Source of the DNA: Nicotiana tabacum
Taxonomy: Eukaryota; Streptophyta; Magnoliopsida; Solanales; Solanaceae
Length of the DNA stretch: 64,000 bases
NCBI RefSeq assembly: GCF_000715075.1
Contig: NC_134101.1
Span: forward strand, 136,972,237-137,036,236
Reading direction: 5' to 3'
The translations under genes were made by a program, and so were the position numbers. The notes beneath the pieces were generated by a model. That model saw nothing but the letters and a program-made list of their open reading frames with translations, did no database searches and was not told the DNA's origin. Of this stretch, positions 12,093 to 22,764 are shown one piece after another (position 1 is the stretch's first letter; each line of letters starts with the position of its first letter).

Positions 12093-12197
12093 TTGTGATT
12101 TTATAGCAGTTCTAGGTTGGTATGTGATTTCGTATTCACTTAACTCTATTGCCCACTTAGCTAACCTACCTAATAACTCATGCTTATGTAATATATT

Positions 12198-12608
12198 TCA
12201 TAAAGGGTAGGTAGTTACTACAGCGATAGGATGACACTGAAAGTAAGGTCTTAACTTTCTAGATGCCATGATTAATGCAAGTGCAAGTTTTTTGAACTGA
12301 GGATACCGCGTCTCTGCATCTAACAAAGATTTACTAACATAATAGATATGGGATTGTTTACCTTGTTCTTCTCGGACCAAAATAGCGCTTACCGCAACTT
12401 CCGAAACAGCAAGGTAAATGAGTAGTCTTTCCCCAACCTTTGGTTTTGCCAGCAAAGGTGGATTTGATAAGTACGTTTTCAAATTCCTGAGTACTTGTTG
12501 ACATTCCTCATTCCATTCAAAATGATCCTGCTTCTTAAGGGCTGAGAAGAATTTAAAACACTTCTCTGATGATTTAGAAATGAATCTTCCTAAGGCTGCA
12601 ATTCTCAC
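12198..12608 (-). pseudogene. Tat RNase H domain
   Basis: The frame shows the connection region FKFFSALKKQDHFEWNEEC, then LLIYLAVSEVAVSAIL and SHIYYVSKSLLDAETRYP, the usual retrotransposon RNase H of this lineage. It is separated from RT by a stop at about 12609-12635 and from the second RNase H by frame changes near 12100-12200. Confidence 0.82.
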
Positions 12609-12635
12609 TGTTAATCTTTGAACTTCTTTCTTGTT

Positions 12636-13505
12636 TTAAAGTATATCAGGGATTTCTTCATTGGCCTTAATCTGTGTAGGATTCACTTCAATACCACGGT
12701 TAGAAACAAGAAAACCCAAAAACTTACCTGATGTAACGCCAAATGCACATTTTTCGGGATTTAACTTCATATTAAATTTGTGCAAAATTGAAAATGTGTC
12801 AGATAAGTGTGATATGTGATCTTTTGAATACTGAGTTTTAACAAGCATATCATCTATATATACCTCCATAGTCTTTCCTAAATGCTCTTGAAACATTTTG
12901 GCAACTAACCTCTGATACATTGCACCTACATTCTTTAGACTAAAGGGCATTACTTTATAACAGTAAGTTCCCCTGTCTATTATGAATGAAGTTTTTTCTT
13001 CATCTCCCGGATCCATTTTAATCTGATTATAACCTGAATATGCATCTAAAAAACTTAATAGTTCGTGACCTGCAGTTGCATCAATCAATTGATCTATGTG
13101 TGGTAGTGGAAAAGAATCTTTAAGGCAGGCTTTATTAAGATCTATGTAATCTACACAAACCCGCCACTTACCGTTCTTCTTTGGAACTACAACAGTGTTA
13201 GCTAACCAGTTAGGATACTTTACCTCACGAATGGAACCAATTTTTAGCAATTTTTGGACTTCTTCTTGAATCACCTGATTCTTGAAAGTTCCTTGCTTTC
13301 TTTTCTTTTGCTTGACAGGAGGGTATGATGGATCTTCATTTAGTTTATGAGTCATCACCTCCGGTGGTATTCCTGTCATGTCAGAGTGGGACCAAGCAAA
13401 GAAGTCCATGTTAGTTTTCAAAAATTCAATTAACTTACCTCTCATACCTTGGCTAAGATTGGCTCCAACATAGACTTTTTTATTAGGCCATTGAGCAAAT
13501 AACAC
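12636..13505 (-). CDS. Tat reverse transcriptase domain
   Basis: A 289-residue open stretch inside the pol frame; the start given is only the first Met of the frame, since RT is normally cut from a polyprotein. Blocks in order: IREVKYPNWLANTVVVPKKN, WRVCVDYIDLNKAC, SGYNQIKM, FSLKNVGAMYQRLV, then VYIDDMLVK with the YIDD active-site pair, then FLGFLVSNRGIEVNP. All polymerase core residues appear to be present. Upstream MTGIPPEVMTHKLN is the usual Tat linker before RT. Confidence 0.88.
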   Translation of the reverse strand: MLFAQWPNKKVYVGANLSQGMRGKLIEFLKTNMDFFAWSHSDMTGIPPEVMTHKLNEDPSYPPVKQKKRKQGTFKNQVIQEEVQKLLKIGSIREVKYPNWLANTVVVPKKNGKWRVCVDYIDLNKACLKDSFPLPHIDQLIDATAGHELLSFLDAYSGYNQIKMDPGDEEKTSFIIDRGTYCYKVMPFSLKNVGAMYQRLVAKMFQEHLGKTMEVYIDDMLVKTQYSKDHISHLSDTFSILHKFNMKLNPEKCAFGVTSGKFLGFLVSNRGIEVNPTQIKANEEIPDIL

Positions 13506-13582
13506 GACAGGCTCTAATTCCTCTATTGTTGTTTTGATATTTTCATTCTCTTCTGGTTCTTGAATGATATCAGGCCTTGAAT

Positions 13583-14119
13583 CTACATTTGTTTGCCCTT
13601 GTTCGGTTGAGGTTTGTGTTGTGGTGTCCTCAACTGCCTTCTGTGATTGCTATTTACCTTCATTTCTCGTGCTTGTATCTTCAATAGAGTTGATAGCCCT
13701 GGTTGTTTGTTGATCTCCACGAATTTGAGAGATTCCCCATGGCGATGGAAATTTAATAACTTGAAGCAAGGTTGAAGGAACATCATCCATTTCGTGGATC
13801 CATGGTCTCCCAAGAATCATGTTGTAAGCCATCTCCCATATCTACCACTGGAACTTTGTATCTTTGACGACTCCTTCAGCAAACATGGTGAGTGTTACCT
13901 CTCCTTTCGTGAGGACACTAGAATTATCAAATCCAGTAGAGTATGCGCCTTTGGTATCACTTTATCTTCAACTTGCATCTCACGTAATACTCTTAGAAAA
14001 ATAATGTTCACGGAACTACCTGGATCAATCAAAACTCGTTTTACATTAGTATCATGTACAATTAAAGATATTACCAGTGCATCACTATGAGGGGTTAATA
14101 CGCTCTGCATCTGCTTCAT
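13583..14119 (-). pseudogene. Tat aspartic protease region, frameshifted
   Basis: VLIDPGSSVNIIF near 14030 carries the D-x-G active-site motif typical of Tat proteases (D-P-G-S). MILGRPWIHEMDDVPST near 13810 is the second conserved block (LGRPW). The two lie in different frames with a break near 13880. The protease would mature Gag-Pol. Confidence 0.8.
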
Positions 14120-15851
14120 TGAATGTAATGTTGTCTTCCTCTAAAACATGCCGCACCCGTTTCCCTTGGGTAATTGTTACTTTGGAAATTTTGTTAGCTG
14201 CGGTATATGATATACCATTGACATCTTCACCCCCACTTATAACGTTGACAGTTCTTTTGGGAGAAGGTGGTTTTGGAGGCTCCTGCATGTTCTTCATGTA
14301 AGCTTGCTTGCCTTTCTCACTAAACAACTCAATAAGATATCCTTTTTTTAATAAATGATCAACTTCACTTTGTAAAAATCTGCAATCTGTTGTTTTATGT
14401 TCGTGGACATTATGAAACTCGCACCAATGGTCAGGGTTGTGCCTATTTGGATTTGATCTCATTTCCTTTGGCCATCGAACCTTATCTCACATGCTTCTCA
14501 AAACAGCTACAAGCTCAGAGGTGCTGACGTTGAAGTTGTAACCACCGAATCTCGCTTTTAAATTTCTATCAACATCTCGTGACTCATAGTTGTTTTGCTC
14601 GTTCCTGAATCTTGATGAAGAACCTGATTCTCTATTTCTTGATCTGTGATCATACCTTTGATTATCCTGCTTTGACCGTGAGTTCTTTCCCGCAGGTCCC
14701 ATGTAAGGCTCGTACCTGTTTTTACCGGATCTTTTTTCGGTCTACGTACGTCTCGAACTTACCTTTTCTTCTTTTTGAAATCGTGGAACAGTATCTTCCT
14801 CAATCCTCAGCTTCGTGCTATACCTGTTATAAACATCATTCCACGTTGTAGTTGGGAATTCTCGAAGGCTTTCCTGGAGTCTTCTCGTAGCTTCCGAGCT
14901 TTTTTCATTCAAATTACTTGTGAAAGCTACAGCTGCCCAGTTGTTAGGTGCACGTGGCAATGTCATTCTTTCACGTTGAAATTTGTCCACGAATTCTCTA
15001 AGCAGTTCTGAGTCCCCTTGCTTGATTTTGAAAATATCCTCTATTCTTTTCTCTACTTTTTGAGCTCCCGAGTGTGCTTTGATGAAAGAATATGCAAGCT
15101 CAGCAAAAGAATTTATAGAATTTTTGGGTAAAAGAGAATACCATGTTAGCACTCCTTTGGTGAGTGTTTCACCAAATGTTTTGACTAATACTGATTCAAT
15201 CTCCTGCTTAGTCAAATTGTTGCCTTTTACGCCCGTTGTGAATGCAGTCACGTGATCTCGTGGGTCTATTGTTCCATTATATTTTGGAATATTAGGCATT
15301 TTGAACTTTTTTGGAATTGGGAGTGGAGCAGCACTTGCCTTCCAGGGTTGTTGCGAATATCTATCCATATCTACCCATTTGATTATGGGCGGCACCCCGG
15401 GTATCTTCTCTATGCGCTCACTTTGCTCCTTGAGCTGTTTCTGAAAGGTTAGTACTAAATTTTGTAAACTAGAATTAATTATATTACCTGGTTCTCTCTC
15501 CTGTGATTCACTGGGAGTTCCACCGCTGCCTGAGTTAACAAGCCCGGAACGAGGGTTTTCCAAAGTGTTATTATTTGGAGTAGGTGTAGGTGTTGCAACA
15601 GGTAACTAGTTAACAAGTGCCTCAACAGCTTTGTTGACCTAAGCAGCAATTAATTTCTGCAAAGCTTCATCAACAGCTTCAACATTTTCAAATTGAGCAT
15701 GCTCATTTATTTGAGACCCATCAGGAGTACCCTCACGAGATTGTCGTGGAGAGACTCGTGGAGTAGGAACTTGAGTGTTAATATTCTGTGGATCTCCCTG
15801 ATTTTATTGGTTCTCTTGGTTTCCTTGAGTGTTGTCATTGTTGTTCGACAT
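14085..15851 (-). pseudogene. Tat Gag, broken
   Basis: The start codon at 15851-15849 begins MSNNNDNTQGNQENQ, about 70 bp inside the LTR. Stops interrupt the N-terminal 90 residues (near 15805, 15645 and 15608). The 14742-15563 segment is the capsid-like part, with MPNIPKYNGTIDPRDHVTAF, FAELAYSFIKAHSG and EFVDKFQRERMTLP, typical of plant Ty3/Gypsy Gag. The basic linker follows (14487-14702). The nucleocapsid segment (14085-14462) has WCEFHNVHEHKTTDCRFLQ, a one-knuckle C/H array. At least two frame breaks lie downstream near 14480 and 14730. Confidence 0.85.
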
Positions 15852-15902
15852 AATTGATGCAACAAGGAAAGTTAAGTGAAAAGAAAATAGATTATCAGTT
15901 TC

Positions 15903-15920
15903 CTAGTAACGGGACCAATT
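15903..15920 (-). other. primer-binding site, probably tRNA-Asp type
   Basis: On the minus strand the LTR end is followed by TTGGTCCCGTTACTAGGA. This resembles the Asp-type PBS TGGCGCCGTTGCCGGGGA with several changes. It is a degenerate site; its position is better supported than its tRNA identity. Confidence 0.5.
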
Positions 15921-16487
15921 TGTTTAACTCAAAAAATAAAATTTTAGTCAAAGCTAGAATTTAGAAGAACACGGGTTATTGATAATCAAAAGAATGTATA
16001 AAAGGAAGTAATTTAGGTAGCAAGAGAGTAATCAAGAGAAAAACAAGTAAACCAAAGTTTATTCCAATAGTGTTTTGTGTCCTTACAATTGATCAGATAT
16101 CTCCCTTTTATAGATATCTTGGAGATATACGTTTTGCCCAAATCATAATGAGGCTATTATGAGTAATTAAAGACATTGAATGCTACGTTACATAATCATT
16201 ACGTTCAATACAAATTCTCTAACGTATTCCACATTTAATGTCTATTAAATGTCGTATCTGCACTCTTTTCTATTGTCAGATTCATTCCTTTTGATTCTCG
16301 GACATAAATGACTTAGATAGGTACGGGCGCTGAGTTATTTGAATAACTGTCCGTGCCTCTTCCTCTGCCATTTGCCCGTATCTGTTGCAACTCGTGCCTC
16401 TTGGCTAGTTGTAATTCTTTGACCATTTGACCAGTCTACGTGTCTCGACAGTCACCTTTATATTTAAATACAATTTTTCCCAATACA
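15921..16487 (-). repeat. 5' LTR of the Tat element
   Basis: 567 bp. On the minus strand it starts TGTATTGGGAAAAATTG and ends GAGTTAAACA. A TATA box (TATAAAAGGG) lies at 16112-16103 with the presumed transcript start shortly after. The right flank is GAATG; the matching flank is outside the window. Its start resembles that of the LTR at 21327. Confidence 0.8.
16103..16112 (-). promoter_or_regulatory. TATA box of the Tat 5' LTR
   Basis: TATAAAAGGG on the minus strand, in the middle of the LTR, upstream of the gag leader. Confidence 0.65.
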
Positions 16488-16826
16488 GAATGAAAGAAGA
16501 ACAAAATCCTAGAACTAGTATGCTCGGTTAAAACAAGACACGAACAACTAAGGAAATGATTATATATTTAGATCAGAAAGAGTAAGAAAAATTGATTTTT
16601 TTTCTTATCTTTGAAATCTAAGATCTCCTCTTCTTGTTTCCTTTGTTAATTTTTAGAAACAAATTAAATACAAAAGAAATTTCATGGAGAGCAAGCAATT
16701 CTTTTCTTCTTTTTTGAACTGATTTTCATTTTTTTTTTGCTTTTTTTAACTTTTTTTCAAGTTACTATTCACGATGCTACAGTACCTTTTTTGCTCTTAG
16801 TATTCAAGAACGAAATCTTGATAGAA

Positions 16827-16840
16827 CCGCTCTGATACCA
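16827..16840 (-). other. primer-binding site (tRNA-iMet)
   Basis: TGGTATCAGAGCGG on the minus strand, an exact initiator-Met type PBS. The adjoining LTR-side bases are TGTTATCTAG rather than a clean CA end. Confidence 0.75.
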
Positions 16841-17689
16841 CTAGATAACAGGAAGGTTGGGAATCCAAACTACAGTAAGAATTTAAGAAGTAAATGCGGC
16901 AGCAAAAACAATAAAAAATTTGAACTACTAGAGTTAAAATGCAGAAAATAAAGGAGGAAAATTCAGGGAAAGAATTCCAAGAACTTCCAAGAACTCAAGT
17001 TCTATAGCCTTGACAAGATCCAAGCAACAACATTTTGATTTATTGAAGAAATCAAACGCCTTTACTTAAGAACAAATCAAAAACAATAGATCCGGATCTT
17101 GACCGCTTTACGAGTAACTTGAGACAACAATTAATAACAAGTATTAATCACTTTCTAAAAATACCACAAAGGAATCAATGATATCATAACAAAGAAGTTA
17201 TTTTACTACCTTGAACTATGAACTAGTAAAGGTTGAAAGATAAATCTCAAAGCATAAGTAACAAAGATTCAAAAGAACTCTCAAAGTATAATATTATTAA
17301 TCAATAATGAAGTACCACAATGAATGAAAAGAACTCCTATTTATAGGAGTAAAAAATCCTTAAAACTAGGTAGGGTGACTGCCAAGGCAAACCCTAACTT
17401 GGAGGCTAAGCTAAATACTAGAAAACCTAATAAAAGCTAATAAAAATAAGAGGGTGGGAGGCCAAATCCCTTAGGGGAAGATTTGGGCCTTAAAACTACT
17501 AGTTTGGGCTGTTGGTTTGGACTCCAATTGGGCCCTTTTGAAACACCCCCTTTTGGACCTCTTTTAAGCTTATTTTAAGCTCTTTTGGGTGCCCTTTTGG
17601 TGGACTTCAAGGGCTGATGTTGGGACCTAATCTTCCTCCTCTTGGACTTCAATTTGAGCCACCAAATAATTGTAAAACTTGGATAATTC

Positions 17690-17860
17690 ATCTCATTTGG
17701 GCTTGAGCTCTTCCTCTACAATTAAAAGCTTCTTTATTTGACATTGAAGTCTAGCAACCTTAGTCTGCAATTCTTTAGCTTGAGATCTTGTAAATGGCCT
17801 TCTTGGAGCTTCTAAAACTCTATCAATGTAATTGATGCTATTAAAGAGCACCGTAAACAT
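17690..17860 (-). pseudogene. C-terminal tail of a Gypsy polyprotein
   Basis: Too short for a normal gene call. It reads EAPRRPFTRSQAKELQTKV, then a Lys/Glu-rich end with VEEELKPK and a stop. The (G/R)P(L/F/M)TRS(R/Q)AK(E/K)LQ motif is a recurrent ending of plant Ty3/Gypsy polyproteins. It is cut off upstream at the junction with the neighbouring Tat element. Confidence 0.6.
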
Positions 17861-18164
17861 AAGAGGTCCCTCTCTTATGAAACCCTCACGGTAAAGGATT
17901 TATTGCGGAAGAACTTATGCCTGGAATCCAAATGTTGTCGAGGAAATATAGACCCGAAGCCTTGCACAATCTACACAAAGAGTACAACTTGCACAAATAC
18001 TTAAACGAAAAGGACACAAAGAGTAAAACTTACGCAAATACTTAAACAAAAAGTACGCAAAGAGAAAAACTTGCACAGTACTTAAACGAAAAGAGTACTT
18101 CTATTCACAGCAAACATGCCAAGTAGCACAAATACAAAAGTATGGAAAAGAAAAGAAAACAAAA

Positions 18165-20959
18165 CTAAGCTACTGCATCTCTGGAACCCGGAGGAATAGA
18201 AGCATCTGCACCCCTAGAAGAAATTGGTGGATCTGCCGGCGGCTCAATATCTTGGCCTTCACCATTTTGGCCTTTAGCATCATTACCTTCTGGTTCTTCT
18301 TCAGTTCCTGAGAACTCAGAACCGGAACCAAAAGAATCGGTAGCATTAGGACGGACCAGAAGATCCCTGTGGGCAGTTGACTCTAACTCATTGGCATTAG
18401 CAATTTCGGCATTAAAGTCAATGACACCCGCTTTAGCCTCTTTTAAGTTTTTTTTTTTCCTCAGGCTATACATAGAATATATTTTTTCAACAATGAGGGA
18501 AGCCGGTTGGTGCTGAAGTTCTTCTTTAAGTCAATCAACCTCGGTAAAAAGGTTATCTCACACGGATCTAGTGGACCGGAGGCTGACATCAAGGTCACGA
18601 AGTGGAGCTGAAAACTCTATTATGCTCTATGGTCCTCTTATGCCTCTCCTCCAACCGGGAATTCTTCTCCTCTGAAGCAGGAACTTCTTCAGTTTTGGAG
18701 TTTAAGACTGCCTCCAAATTACTCAATCTTTCTGCAGAGGAAGCCTCACGATCGGATGCAGCTAGAACGGCATTATAGACTCCAACCCATTTGGCCCTAG
18801 CTTCTTCAAATTGCACCCTTAACTATGCAGTCTCCTGGCTAAGGGTCACTTCTTTCTCACTTTGCCATAATGAGCCTCCAATTCCATAGCCTCAGCACTC
18901 GTGCTTCCAGTTCTGAGAGGTGAGCAGCAGTCTAGTCTCGCTAAGACAAAAGTTGATCCCGCTTGGAGTTAAGTTCCTCCTTATCAAGAATCAGCCTTTG
19001 AAGACCTTTGGAAGCAAATAAGTTGGAAGCAAAACAAAAATGCAAACTCAAAACCCTGCAATAAAGATAGAAAAAACAAAAGAGGAAACAAAGACTATAC
19101 CGTCGCTACGTTGTGCATGACATTGTTTAACAAACACTCTCCCGAGAGAGTTTGTATTTTATTCCTATATTTTTGTAAAGTCAAAGGCTTCAGATAATTA
19201 GCAAGTTCCACCAGCTGGGATAACATATGGCATCCGGTAGAAACCGAGAGGGTGACGCTCCTCCTCCTTCAGGGATTTTCAGTGGAGGCAGAATAATTAT
19301 GCCCCAAATTTCCATGAACTGGGGATTAGGGAGGAGGGATATCCTCTTTTCGGGCAACTGCAATCGGTGGAGATGATATAGCAATTGCTGGTGGCGAAGG
19401 CAAAGTTGGTGAAGAAGGAGATGAAGCTGATGGCATTGTAGGTTGAGAAGCGATTACGGCAAACGCAGTGCTGGTTGTTGGTTGCTCATCAACCAAAGAC
19501 AAAAAGGACCTGGTACTCAGCCTCACGTAACTAGGGCACGACAACTAGGACTCGAAAGCGAGAGTTAGCATTTTCTACCATGTTGTACTCCCCCTAGAGT
19601 GCTGAGGCATCGTCCTCGATTAGTATAACTAACTCAACAGACTGAGAATTCTATTGAGATGATGAAGGTCATCGTCTTCTATGTAGAGAAGCCTCATCAT
19701 CACTTGCTTCTCCATCATCATCTATCTCCATGGTGTCTATGGCCGGCTCGGGCATGGCGCTCATTACCACAGCATCCGAAGATGTCTTGGGTGAGGCACT
19801 CTTTGCCTTTTTATTTTTTCCCCTGGCCGCGGAGGAATGTCTCTTTTTTTGTTGCTTGTTCTCTAGCCGGGGACTCCGAGAAGAAGCACTTGCACCAGAA
19901 GCAGGCACGGAGACACATGTTCGGGTGAAAGCCTCTTGCAGCAGCCCCGCCGCGTCAGCAGGATTAGCCAAAATGTCCTCCTCGGGGACGACAACTGAGC
20001 CCTGGGGTAGATCTTAATTCAACAGAAGAGAAAGGTTAATCAATTTTCCTATAAGAAAGATGAAAACAAGATGAATTCGACTTACCATGATTTTTAGCCT
20101 TCCACCGATATTTAAGGGCCAGTTCTTTCCACGTACGAGTCTCGGGCATGGTGACATTCCAAAATTTTCTGGATCCACCGGTCCAAGCCTTCAACCCTAG
20201 GTGGTGTCCACCGAGTTGCTGAAATAACTGAAAGAAGAAGGGTCAGTAACAGCACGAGGCGATCTTTAACTAGAAGGAAAAATAACGGTGAACTTACGAG
20301 TATGGTTCATAATTTCGGAAAGGAAGGAGTCGTGGCCGGAATGATGTCTCTAGTGGCAATTGCAACGAACCATCCTATCCAACCAAAAACGTTGGCTTCA
20401 TCCATGTTGGTTAGAAGAGCATGGTGACCACGTTTGCTGAAATTAATCATTCTCCCGCAAAAAATCTTGGGGGAATAAAGGTTCATTAATCGAGCCAGGG
20501 TTAGTTCCTCTCCCGTGTCCTAACATATATGCCGAAGACAAGCAACTGTCATCTACACATAAGGACTTAATTGTGCCAGGCATACCTGGTAACAGATGCA
20601 GAACTCCACGATAACGGAATCAAGCTCCCCGCTCAAAGAGAACGGTCCCAAAGTAAAGGGATACGTATAAAAATATTTGAAACCCTTCTTGGGTCAGGTT
20701 ATCCGCTCTGCCAGATCAGGAGCGATGATGTTTAAATCATGGCAATGGAAATATGCCTTCACAACAGGAATGCTGGAAGGACGGATGGAAGAAGGATACA
20801 CACCGACAGCCCACGTGCGAGAGCGGAAGGATACTTCTCTTCAAAGTCCTTACCTGTGACAAGACTCCTTGGGATGATGGTGCTCATAGTAGGAGGAGCA
20901 GCATCATCAGCTTTACCTTTGTTCTTTGAGGAACTAGAGTTTCTGGAAGAAGAGTCCAT
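18165..20959 (-). pseudogene. intron-containing antisense gene of a Tat element (putative gypsy-type transposon protein)
   Basis: Starts at 20959 with MDSSSRNSSSSKNKGKADDA and IIPRSLVTGKDFEEKYPSAL. After a frameshift it continues with YTYPFTLGPFSLSGELDSV, CYQVCLAQLSPYV, LTLARLMNLYSPKIF and KRGHHALLTNMDEAN. These fit a plant family annotated as putative gypsy-type transposon protein. Canonical intron borders follow: GTAAGT at 20297 with CAG at 20230-20228 or 20221-20219, and GTAAGT at 20085 with AAG at 20015-20013; a third likely intron starts with GTATAG at 19100. Later exons give a Ser/Lys-rich segment (19669-19971), LANYLKPLTLQKYRNKIQ and LSGECLLNNVMHN, a coiled-coil-like piece (18595-18816), and an acidic C-terminus ending at 18165. 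Stops and frameshifts make this copy inactive. Role unknown. Confidence 0.7.
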
Positions 20960-21079
20960 TGTTATCAGAAGAGAGAAAAAGGCTTTTTCTGAAGAAGAAG
21001 ATTAGAGAAAGTTGAAGACAAGTATGAGTTGCGCAAAGAGAGTTTGAGAGAGTTTGGAAAGTTATGAAGTGTAAATGGA

Positions 21080-21110
21080 GAAGTTTAATGTGTATAAGTA
21101 AAGGAATAAG
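21080..21110 (-). promoter_or_regulatory. possible promoter of the antisense gene
   Basis: On the minus strand ACTTATACACATTAAAC lies about 130 bp before the ATG at 20959, followed by a C/T/A-rich leader of 5'UTR type. The TATA match is imperfect. Confidence 0.35.
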
Positions 21111-21326
21111 CGGCTAAGATTGTGGCCATAATTACTTTTATAACCGGCAAAAGTGATGCTGAATCGTGGGATGGCGCATGTTCAAGATATTAAATGTGGA
21201 GAGACGTGCGTTTAATCAACCGTCAGAAACTTTTCAGAGGGGGTCAGAATTTTCCGCCAAAAAAGGGTATCTTTACCAACTTCCCGGTGACACAAGGTTA
21301 TGCTACCGAAAAGCAGAGGGACTATC

Positions 21327-21907
21327 TGTATAGGGTAAAATATGTTCATATTAAATGATCGCATGAGAAAGTGACACATGATGCGGAATACAGAAGACAG
21401 TCTGGTCCGAAGGCAACGATCTCGAAGAGAATGGTATTCATAATGGCGAATTAAATACCGGTCACCCTGTAGCATTTAATAGAGAATATTCTATAGCATT
21501 AAGTTCATGATCTGTTATGGAGAATATGACATTCACTGTCCACCGTTACACGTTCTTCAATGGTCCTCATAATTGTTATTTATGAGAGGCTTGATCTTAG
21601 GACCTTGTTCCCTAGGTGCAAATTATAAATAATGAACTCTACTGTCATTGTAAGGGACTTGAATTTTCTGACAAACATATAGTATACTATGTTCAAAGCT
21701 CAATACAATTTTACCTTCTTGCTTATTTATATTGTTATTACTGCATCCGGAAGCTCTGCTCCCGGAATCGCGATTTCTACTATTCTATCTCAACTTTAAG
21801 GCTAAGTCTTACATTTCTGTCTGATTTGTTTATCATTTTAGGATCAGATCGATTCACTAGTCTATAAACCACGTATAAATTGAAATGCACCATTTTATGG
21901 GTAAACA
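21327..21907 (+). repeat. 3' LTR of the second Tat element
   Basis: Starts TGTATAGGGTAAAATATG after a purine-rich AAAAGCAGAGGG and ends GGGTAAACA, 581 bp. The start parallels the Tat LTR at 15921-16487 in opposite orientation. TATAAAT at 21624-21630 is a plausible TATA box. Borders inferred by reading only. Confidence 0.6.
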
Positions 21908-22346
21908 TTTATCAAATCAAGATAATTTGGAACTAAGCTTTCTTCATCTAAATTGACATTAGTAAATTTTGCGAATAGATAATGATTATATCAATTCGAT
22001 GACATTGTCATCATAGAGGTAGAAAATTCCAAGGGAAGATTGGAATTAGCTGGAACAAGAATATCCCATCCCCGATCAAAGCAAGCCACCATTTTCCTCT
22101 ATTAACACACTTAAACATTTTTGCTTAATTCAATTTTTCTTGCACTCTATTTTTCTACTACTCACAATTGACAAATTGTTATACCTATCGGAATGAACTT
22201 GAAGTTAGTCATACTTTAAGATTTTTATAGCTTTCCTACCATTTTTCTCTAATCTTTTGGTTTTGCATATTCTTACGTTGCTTTTATTTTATCCGACGTT
22301 GTGAATGTTTTTCTCTTTAATTGTCTAATTTTAGCATCCACAATTA
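21908..22346. other. non-coding stretch
   Basis: AT-rich, with no gene, repeat or element recognised. The last three bases (TTA) are the left target duplication of the MITE that follows. Confidence 0.5.
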
Positions 22347-22761
22347 GGGACCGTTTGGTTCGTAAACAAAGTTATGTCGGAATCATAATATAGGAATTGT
22401 GATATAAGATTATATCTTAGTTATTAAGTGTTAAAAATTTACGGTAATAAAAAATATGTGATTATTTTAAGTTGGATAAAAATTTACTAAAGAGTAAAAT
22501 ATCTTCAATTATCTCTTTCTTTTTTCTTATTATAAGAAAAAAGAAAGAGATAATTGAAGATATTTTACTCTTTAGCTATTTTACCAAGGATTGCTAATTT
22601 CTATATTAGAATCCCATGTTGAATCCAGTATAAAATAATATTAAAATTGTGATACAAAATAATCATGTTATAGCTTATACTGAAAATAAAACTTAATAAA
22701 ATGCTAATTAAATATTCTTAATTTTATACATGGAATGAAATCTCGATAACCAGATGATCCC
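22347..22761. mobile_element. Tourist-like MITE (PIF/Harbinger type)
   Basis: 415 bp. The left end GGGACCGTTTGGTTCG and the complement of the right end, GGGATCATCTGGTTATCG, form imperfect inverted repeats of the Tourist style, flanked by TTA at 22344-22346 and 22762-22764. No coding capacity. The interior holds a perfect hairpin. A LARD later inserted exactly at the right border (target CCTTA), so the flank continues at 33154. Confidence 0.7.
22487..22575. repeat. perfect inverted repeat, 44-bp arms, 1-nt loop
   Basis: Arms 22487-22530 and 22532-22575 are exact reverse complements around a single T at 22531. The sequence is AT- and pyrimidine-rich. In RNA from either strand it would form one uninterrupted stem. 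Confidence 0.95.
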
Positions 22762-22764
22762 TTA

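Larger units (their letters stand above)
10289..16487 (-). mobile_element. Tat-lineage Ty3/Gypsy element (5' LTR, gag, pol)
   Basis: The minus-strand order is LTR, PBS, Gag, PR, RT, RNase H, a second RNase H, IN. The second RNase H between the usual one and IN, plus a long 3' spacer with an antisense ORF (1-641 and 9653-10288), are marks of the Tat lineage. The 3' LTR should lie left of the window. Only a handful of stops and frameshifts interrupt the coding region, so it decayed less than the chromovirus pol genes here. Confidence 0.88.
16488..17860 (-). mobile_element. remnant of another Gypsy element: pol end, LTR-like segment, PBS, leader
   Basis: Minus-strand reading: a protein C-terminus (17860-17690), a purine-rich stretch AAAAGGGGG followed by TGTTTC at about 17545, a TATA box (CTATAAATAGG, 17347-17337), then TGGTATCAGAGCGG at 16840-16827 (initiator-Met PBS), then an AT-rich leader to 16488. 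So one promoter-bearing segment of about 0.7 kb sits between a pol end and a PBS. This is the order of a one-LTR junction or a tandem element. The left side is cut by the Tat element and the right side meets another Tat element. Confidence 0.6.
17861..21907 (+). mobile_element. 3' part of a second Tat element (antisense gene and 3' LTR)
   Basis: Contains the antisense gene (minus strand, 18165-20959), a possible PPT, and an LTR at 21327-21907 whose start resembles the Tat LTR at 15921-16487. Gag and pol, expected to the left on the plus strand, are missing. 17861-18164 is AT-rich spacer with a threefold imperfect repeat containing ACTTGCACAAATACTTAAAC. Confidence 0.65.

Noticed and set aside
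16488..17860. endogenous pararetrovirus segment
   Set aside because: The Met-type PBS and a promoter downstream of pol would fit, but no movement or coat protein motif is seen and the tail motif (TRSQAKELQ) is typical of Ty3/Gypsy elements. Not fully excluded.
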